Of a stretch of DNA of 12,024 nt, positions 6,238 to 12,024 are shown one piece after another. Where the stretch lies: contig WBXE01000058.1 in assembly GCA_008932955.1 (NCBI GenBank), positions 1 to 12,024 of the forward strand. The letters run 5' to 3'. The translations under genes were made by a program, and so were the position numbers. This DNA comes from Verrucomicrobiota bacterium. GTDB taxonomy: Bacteria > Verrucomicrobiota > Verrucomicrobiia > Verrucomicrobiales > Akkermansiaceae. Each line of letters begins with the position of its first letter. Position 1 is the first letter of the stretch. The notes beneath the pieces are model-generated. The model did no database searches and had not been told where the DNA came from. It saw only the letters and a list, made by a program, of their open reading frames with translations.

Positions 6238-7635
6238 ATGGCCCGCTTCATCCCTCAGCATCTGGTCGTCGTCCTCCTCAGCGGCTTTGCCCAAGCCTCT
6301 GAGTTGACCGTCCAACCCACACTTTTCTTTACCGAGCAAACCTTCGGGGCCACCGCCATTCCTAACAAGGCCACCCCCATCCGCCTCGCACCCAAGACTT
6401 GGACTGACTTTGAATTCACCCACCTCGCTGCCCACGGCAGCAAGGTCGCCGCCGGCGAGGTGCTCGCCACATTTGATAGCGAAGACATCGACAAGAAACT
6501 CACCGATGCCGGCCGCGCGCTGGCCACCAGCGAACTCACCCACGCCCAAGCGGAACTGGATTTTGCCAACCTAACGGAAACCGTGCCGCTCAAACTCGAT
6601 GGGTTGCGCCGCGCCGCCCGCAACGCCAAGGAGGAAAACCAGTATTTCACCACGACCCGTCGCCGCGCCGCCGAGGAGCAGGCGGCCCATGCCCTCAAGC
6701 GCGCCAAGGAAACCCTCGAAAACCAACACGAGGAGTTGCGCCAATTGACGAAGATGTACGCCGCCGACGATCTCGTCGAGGAAACCGAGGAGATCATCCT
6801 CACCCGCCAGCGCGACGCGGTGGCACACGCCGAATTTGCCCTGCACATGGAACAACTCGACTATGACCGCACGCTCAAGGTGGCGCTGCCCCGCGAGGCG
6901 GAAACCCTCGCCGCAAGTGAACACGAAACCGCCCTCGCCCTAGCCAAGGGTGAAGCCGATTGGCCCCGCCAACTCAAACTGCAAAAAATCCAGTTGGAAG
7001 CCGCCGCCACGGCTATGGCGCGCGACAAGGAAGCTCTCGCCAAGTTACAGGCCGACCGCAAACTCTGTGAAATCGTAGCGCCGGCCGCCGGTTGGTTCTA
7101 TCATGGCAGTATCGAGGACGGACGCTGGAGCAGCGGCGAATGGGTCAAAACCCTGATGCTTGGCGGCAATGCCCCCCTCAAACACTCGTTCGCCACCTTT
7201 ATCCCCGCTTCTACCAAACTCGGCCTCACCGCTTTTGTCGATGACGCCGCCGCCCACTCCCTAACACCCGAACTCAAGGGCCGCGCCTCTCTCGCCGGCC
7301 GTGAGGAACTCGATATCTCACTCAAACTCAGCAAACTCGCCGAGGCCCCGGAAATCGACGGCCGATACCGCGCCAGCTTCGAGGTCAATTGGCCAGCGGC
7401 CATCGCCATCGCTCCCGGCAGCAGCGCGGAAGTTTCCCTCATCACCTACCAACAAGCCGCGGCCATCGCCGTACCCACCAAGGCTCTCACCTTTACCCCG
7501 GCTGGCTGGACGGCGGAAGTCAAACTGGCTGATGGCAAAACCGAGCGCCGCCCGGTCAAACGCGGCCGCGCCAACAAAAACACCAGCGAAATTCTCAGCG
7601 GCCTGGAAGCCGGGCAAGTGATTCTAATACCTTAA
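6238..7635 (+). CDS. HlyD-type periplasmic adaptor (membrane-fusion) protein
   Basis: The 465-residue product starts at the ATG at 6238-6240 with a signal peptide (MARFIPQHLVVVLLSGFAQA, 1-20). The order of parts is that of membrane-fusion proteins. First comes a half biotinyl-lipoyl domain with HGSKVAAGEVLATFDSEDID (66-85). A long Glu/Lys/Ala/Arg-rich coiled-coil hairpin follows (about 86-275), then the second lipoyl half (CEIVAPAAGWFYHGSIEDG, 277-295). The beta-barrel and membrane-proximal regions follow (about 310-465, with VPTKALTFTPAGW near the end). Such proteins bridge an inner-membrane transporter to an outer-membrane channel in Gram-negative cells. No ABC, RND or TolC-type partner is present, which is unusual because adaptors normally sit with their pump. 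A secreted cyclase-fold protein follows. The broad family is likely; the substrate is unknown. Confidence 0.8.
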   Translation: MARFIPQHLVVVLLSGFAQASELTVQPTLFFTEQTFGATAIPNKATPIRLAPKTWTDFEFTHLAAHGSKVAAGEVLATFDSEDIDKKLTDAGRALATSELTHAQAELDFANLTETVPLKLDGLRRAARNAKEENQYFTTTRRRAAEEQAAHALKRAKETLENQHEELRQLTKMYAADDLVEETEEIILTRQRDAVAHAEFALHMEQLDYDRTLKVALPREAETLAASEHETALALAKGEADWPRQLKLQKIQLEAAATAMARDKEALAKLQADRKLCEIVAPAAGWFYHGSIEDGRWSSGEWVKTLMLGGNAPLKHSFATFIPASTKLGLTAFVDDAAAHSLTPELKGRASLAGREELDISLKLSKLAEAPEIDGRYRASFEVNWPAAIAIAPGSSAEVSLITYQQAAAIAVPTKALTFTPAGWTAEVKLADGKTERRPVKRGRANKNTSEILSGLEAGQVILIP

Positions 7636-7737
7636 AAGACCCAAGACTGGAAGACCTAAGACGGCAAGACCCAAGATCAGAATATGCTCAACAATGGCTG
7701 CAACCTGCAATCCGAAGCTGCAATCTGAAATTCTAGC

Positions 7738-9129
<1,392 letters not shown>

Positions 9130-9149
9130 ACCTGCCAAGCAGACATGGC

Positions 9150-10169
9150 TCACTGGAATAACTCGCAGGCGGTGTAGGCCATGCCGATGGCTGCGGCCGC
9201 ATCCCCGCCGCTGGCCCATTCGAAGCGGGTGCTAACTTGGTCCGGGTCGAGCGGACTGAAGCGGTACACCGGCCAAGCGCGCTTGGCGAAGCCTGCTTCG
9301 ATCCAAGTCATGTAGAGATTGCGGAAGGAGGTTTCGGCTAGACCACCGCCGATGACCACCAACCCCGGATCGAACACCCTAACCAAATCAGCGATCAGGT
9401 AACCGAGAATAAACCCTTGCCGCTGGAACAGACTCACTGCCAGCGCGTCACCTTGTTGGGCAAAGTCGCGCAGCTGGTACGCCTTCTCCTCGATGCACGC
9501 GGCAGATTGATTGAGCGGATGTGCGGCCCATTGCGGCTTGGCCAGCTCCAGCCCCAGTCTGCGCCGCAGCGCCACCAGCGACACCCAGGCCTCCGCGCAG
9601 CCAGTTAGGCCACACGAACAACTGGGTAGGCTGTCGTCGTCCTCGCGGAATGGCACGCTGACGTGGCCCACTTCCAGCGCCAGTCCATTGACGCCCTCAT
9701 AGCAACGGCCACCGGGCAGCACCAAGCCGCCGCCCAAGCCGGTGCCGGGGGCTACTAACATCAGGCTGCTCGTGTGATCTTTGCGCAGGGCATATTCACC
9801 CAACGCGGCGGCGTTACCATCATTGGTCATGAACACCGGTATGCCCAGCCGGGCTGATAGCAGCCCGCGAATGTCGGTGCCCACCCAGTCGTCGCCCAGA
9901 TTCGCCCGGCCCCAGATCACTCCGTCGCTGCTAGGGGCGGGCACGTCCAAGCCAATCCCGGCGATGGCTTGACGCTCAATACAGGCACCGGCGGCGAGTT
10001 GCTCAAGCGCCAGTTCCAATTGGCCGAAGGTTGTCGCGTAGCCACCCCTGACCAAGCTGCGCACTTCCACCAGCGTGCCCGCCTGTTGGCCATGCGCATC
10101 GACCAGCACGGCTTTAACGGTGGTCCCGCCAATGTCGAGCCCGGCAAAATAGGTTAGGTTGGGTTTCAT
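9150..10169 (-). CDS. ROK-family sugar kinase (glucokinase-like)
   Basis: The 339-residue product belongs to the ROK (repressor, ORF, kinase) family, as a kinase without the DNA-binding domain found in ROK repressors. The N-terminal phosphate loop is DIGGTTVK (12-19). The catalytic aspartate is D117 in TNDGNAAALGE (115-125). A second phosphate motif, GTGLGGG, lies at 142-148. The structural zinc site is complete: H169 in EVGHV, then C184, C186 and C191 in CSCGLTGC (184-191), followed by E193. IGGGLAE closes the ATP domain. It most likely phosphorylates glucose or a related hexose with ATP in the cytosol; the exact sugar cannot be read. The ATG at 10167-10169 is chosen because the upstream extension to 10415 is repeat DNA. 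It converges with the cyclase-fold gene (20-base gap). Confidence 0.92.
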   Translation of the reverse strand: MKPNLTYFAGLDIGGTTVKAVLVDAHGQQAGTLVEVRSLVRGGYATTFGQLELALEQLAAGACIERQAIAGIGLDVPAPSSDGVIWGRANLGDDWVGTDIRGLLSARLGIPVFMTNDGNAAALGEYALRKDHTSSLMLVAPGTGLGGGLVLPGGRCYEGVNGLALEVGHVSVPFREDDDSLPSCSCGLTGCAEAWVSLVALRRRLGLELAKPQWAAHPLNQSAACIEEKAYQLRDFAQQGDALAVSLFQRQGFILGYLIADLVRVFDPGLVVIGGGLAETSFRNLYMTWIEAGFAKRAWPVYRFSPLDPDQVSTRFEWASGGDAAAAIGMAYTACELFQ

Positions 10170-10221
10170 GTTGCTAATAGGTGTCCGCGCAATAATAACT
10201 GGCGTAAGGCATCTGAGATAG

Positions 10222-10381
10222 ATTGTAGCGGCAGTCTGTGACCGCCGATGTGAATGAGATGGCGCTTGGAGTGCGGCAGCTTGCTGCCGCCAGGCCAAGC
10301 CAGCTTGCTGGCGAGTGTTGGAGTGCGGCAGGTTCCTTGGCGGTTCAAGGGCTGCGGCGGTCATAGACGCGCCGCTACAAT
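10222..10381. repeat. REPIN-like palindromic element, copy 2, with embedded GGAG-type hairpins
   Basis: This 160-base element has ends ATTGTAGCGGCAGTCTGTGA (10222 onward) and, on the opposite strand from 10381, ATTGTAGCGGCGCGTCTATG, each continuing into a CCGCC stem arm. Both ends carry GTAG and an imperfect hairpin, and they match copy 1 at 4369-4481 in reverse orientation. The middle differs from copy 1. It holds GGAG followed by a near-perfect hairpin, GCGGCAGC-TT-GCTGCCGC (10273-10290), a second hairpin GCCAGC-TT-GCTGGC (10299-10312), and a 14-base direct repeat TTGGAGTGCGGCAG at 10266-10279 and 10318-10331. This suggests a second REP family inserted into, or recombined with, the first. 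It fills the spacer between the ThuA-like and ROK genes. Confidence 0.78.
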
Positions 10382-10404
10382 GCAATAGATATTCTTGCGC
10401 CTCG

Positions 10405-11223
10405 CTACGGTGCAACCTTTTTCAATTCCAGTGCCCACTCGATGCCGCCAAGCAGGTGCTGTTGATAGGCCTTGCTGGTCTCGATGGAGTTTTTGCGGTC
10501 CTTCAAATTCGGATCGGTATCGATGAGGTCTTCGCGGTGGCCCAGCGAGGTGTAGAAGATTTTGCCCTTGCCGAATGGCTTGCACCAGCTGACCGCAAAA
10601 TGCCCGGGCTCCTTGCTCTGCGGATGCTTGTCGAGAATGAGCAGCTCGCGCACTTGGCCGGGATCGTAGTTTTTGAATTCGTAGACCTCTTCCATGGCAA
10701 TCGTCCAACTCTTGTCTAGATGGGCGTTGGCTGGATTCTGCGGGTCTTGATTCAAACATTCCACGCCGACCTGCGGGCCGTGTCCGGCAAACTCGCCGCC
10801 GAGTATTTGGTTATACTCTGGCCACTTGTGGAAGGTGTCGCTCGCCGAGTGAATCCCGATGAACGCGTGGCCGGCTTTGATCCAGTCCACCAAGCCCTGC
10901 GGGTCGGGAATGGGCAAATCTCCCGTCGTGCTGGCAAATACCACCCCATCATAATTTTTCAACGACTCCGGTGAGAGTTTTTGCAACTCATCCTTGAGCG
11001 CCTGCTGCCATGCGGCGGCGTCCGGGTTGCTGGCCGGTTGCCGCACATAGTCCACGCTGAATTCACCACTGTTCTGGCCGAGTTGCGTGATGACTTTTTC
11101 CAGTGTCGGAATGGAACTGTGGCGGAAGCCACTGGTGGTGGTGACGACGAGCAGTTTTTTGGGAGCTGCCGCTAGGGTGCTTGCCGACACGGCGGCGAGA
11201 ATCAGGATGGGAATAATTTTCAT
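10405..11223 (-). CDS. Secreted ThuA-domain protein
   Basis: The 272-residue product has a signal peptide (MKIIPILILAAVSASTLAAA, 1-20) and then a single ThuA-like domain of the class I glutamine-amidotransferase-like fold. Recognisable blocks are SGFRHSSIP (31-39), YDGVVFASTTGDL (91-103), GIHSASDTFHKWPEY (123-137), GGEFAGH (142-148), EEVYEF (178-183) and FYTSLGH (223-229). The family is named after the Rhizobium trehalose-utilisation protein ThuA. Secreted relatives are numerous in verrucomicrobia and planctomycetes and are thought to act on carbohydrates, but the reaction here is not known. The ATG at 11221-11223 gives a proper signal peptide; an upstream extension to 11394 does not. It precedes the ROK kinase on the same strand, with a 235-base spacer filled by a repeat, so a shared sugar role is only suggested. 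Confidence 0.9.
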   Translation of the reverse strand: MKIIPILILAAVSASTLAAAPKKLLVVTTTSGFRHSSIPTLEKVITQLGQNSGEFSVDYVRQPASNPDAAAWQQALKDELQKLSPESLKNYDGVVFASTTGDLPIPDPQGLVDWIKAGHAFIGIHSASDTFHKWPEYNQILGGEFAGHGPQVGVECLNQDPQNPANAHLDKSWTIAMEEVYEFKNYDPGQVRELLILDKHPQSKEPGHFAVSWCKPFGKGKIFYTSLGHREDLIDTDPNLKDRKNSIETSKAYQQHLLGGIEWALELKKVAP

Positions 11224-11573
11224 TTGGGGGGACTTATGTTTTGCGGGTGACCACGGATCATGGGCAAAGCGCGGGCCTGCGAGCGGAAGTAACGGCGACA
11301 GAGCAGCTTTCAAGCTGGCCCCAAGCCGCTGCTGAAAGTAGCCACCAGTCGCTAAAGCACAAGCAAAAAACCCACCACCGCCGCCCGCTCGCATTGCGCC
11401 TGCAAAATTACAGAGTGACAGATAAATAGTAAAAAATCCGGGGCTTTTCTGGGAGCTCTGCTGAATCCGGATCTTCTGGCTGGTGGCGTCATGTCAGCAG
11501 GTGTCGTGGGGAGAAGTCGGTTTCTCCTGACTTCAAAGCGCAGACTACTATTGATCGGTCACCTTGTCATGAC
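11224..11573. other. Intergenic stretch without a recognised gene
   Basis: I see no convincing gene here; open frames are short and have no family character. Visible structures are an inverted repeat CAGCTT/AAGCTG around 11303-11316 and a hairpin GGAGAA/TTCTCC with a six-base loop (11510-11527). The latter is GGAG-headed but not clearly a REP. The interval must contain the promoter of the minus-strand ThuA-like gene, but no clear -35/-10 pair was identified. Confidence 0.6.
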
Positions 11574-11789
11574 CCGTAAAATCCGTGGAATCCGTAAAAT
11601 CCGTCGAATCCGTCGAATCCGTCGAATCCGTCGAATCCGTCGAATCCGTCGAATCCGTCGAATCCGTCGAATCCGTCGAATCCGTCGAATTCGTCGAATT
11701 CGTCGAATTCGTCGAATTCGTCGAATCCGTGGAATCCGTGGAATCCGTGGAATCCGTGGAATCCGTGGAATCCGTGGAATCCGTGGTTT
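11574..11789. repeat. 9-bp tandem array (CCGTCGAAT and variants), about 24 units
   Basis: Consecutive 9-base units run without interruption. Units 1-3 are CCGTAAAAT, CCGTGGAAT, CCGTAAAAT. Ten CCGTCGAAT units follow (11601-11690), then four TCGTCGAAT (11691-11726), six CCGTGGAAT (11727-11780) and a final CCGTGGTTT (11781-11789). Because the period is a multiple of three, frames stay open on both strands and would give GFDGFD- or RRIRRI-type peptides; these are not considered genes. The beginning (CCGTAAAATCCGTGGAAT) and end (ATCCGTGGAATCCGTGGTTT) resemble the right inner repeat arm at 7832-7852, so the array looks like an amplified arm of that dispersed repeat. Confidence 0.95.
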
Positions 11790-11822
11790 CTAACTGCGGT
11801 ATTTAGAATCAATAGGCAATTT

Positions 11823-12024
11823 TCAAACCCCCACGCGCAAATCCCTGGCACTCCACAGCAGTCCCTTCGCGCCGCTGCTGCTGCCCCTCATCGCCCGCGC
11901 TCCATCCTTGCGCTTGCTGCTGAAGCGCTCCCGCGCTCGCGCAAACGCCTCGTTCACAAACTCCTTGCTGCCGATCACCGCTCCGTCCGTGAAGTATCTT
12001 ACCCGGCAATGCAGCATCTTCGCG
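11823..12024 (-). CDS. C-terminal end of a REP-associated (IS200-like) tyrosine transposase, cut by window edge
   Basis: The 66 visible codons end at a TGA at 11823-11825 and continue past the right edge. The sequence CRVRYFTDGAVIGSKEFVNE, then AFARARERF, KRKDGARAMRG and a final LWSARDLRVGV, resembles the tail of long RAYT-type transposases of verrucomicrobia as I remember them. The catalytic HUH and tyrosine motifs would lie in the N-terminal part outside the window, so activity cannot be judged. RAYTs are single-domain Y1 transposases that process REP/REPIN hairpins headed by GTAG or GGAG. The gene ends 33 bases from the tandem array. The middle of the tail (GSSSGAKG) is slightly low-complexity. 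Whether the full gene is intact is unknown. Confidence 0.62.
   Translation of the reverse strand, partial: AKMLHCRVRYFTDGAVIGSKEFVNEAFARARERFSSKRKDGARAMRGSSSGAKGLLWSARDLRVGV

Noticed and set aside
10170..10415. N-terminal extension of the ROK protein up to 10415
   Set aside because: The extension is encoded by the palindromic repeat and lacks family similarity; the ATG at 10167-10169 places the phosphate loop at the normal distance from the N-terminus.
11574..11789. CRISPR array
   Set aside because: Units are contiguous 9-mers with no spacers and no cas genes nearby.
11567..11851. Long open frames over the 9-bp array giving GFDGFD-, ESVESV- or RRIRRI-type repeat proteins
   Set aside because: A 9-base period keeps every frame open. 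There is no start context, flanking domain or family similarity, and all strands give equally regular peptides.

Overview
The window looks like a chromosomal segment of a Verrucomicrobiota bacterium, perhaps from the Pedosphaera/Limisphaerales side of the phylum. This is inferred from gene content: a secreted ThuA-domain protein, a secreted terpenoid-cyclase-fold protein, a short ATP synthase delta subunit, start codons without Shine-Dalgarno sequences, and many GTAG/GGAG palindromic repeats beside a REP-type transposase end. No rRNA or tRNA gene is present to confirm it.

Region 1 (1-4249, minus strand) is most of an F1Fo ATP synthase operon in the classical order atpB-atpE-atpF-atpH-atpA-atpG. 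AtpG is cut by the left window edge; atpD and atpC are expected beyond it. Together these genes build the proton channel and c-ring (a, c), the stator (b, delta) and part of the catalytic head (alpha, gamma). Region 2 (4250-5149) is a divergent intergenic stretch with a palindromic mobile-type repeat, followed by a plus-strand HU gene with a good sigma70-like promoter only about 10 bases from its ATG and a clear intrinsic terminator.

Region 3 (5150-9129, plus strand) starts with a cluster of hairpins and continues with three genes: a spermidine-synthase-like methyltransferase-fold protein, a secreted HlyD-type membrane-fusion protein and a secreted protein with prenyltransferase/squalene-oxidase repeats. 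A pair of nested inverted repeats lies between the last two, and one arm appears to encode the signal peptide of the last gene. Region 4 (9150-11223, minus strand) holds a ROK-family sugar kinase and a secreted ThuA-like protein, separated by a second copy of the palindromic element seen upstream of atpB.

Region 5 (11224-12024) is non-coding apart from its end. It contains a striking 9-bp tandem array (about 24 units in homogeneous blocks), then the C-terminal end of what appears to be a REP-associated tyrosine transposase (RAYT) on the minus strand. The most interesting theme is this repeat ecology: three kinds of GTAG- or GGAG-headed hairpins arranged as inverted pairs or fragments, nested inverted repeats, and an array that looks like an expansion of one arm of a dispersed repeat, all in the same 12 kb as a RAYT-like gene end.
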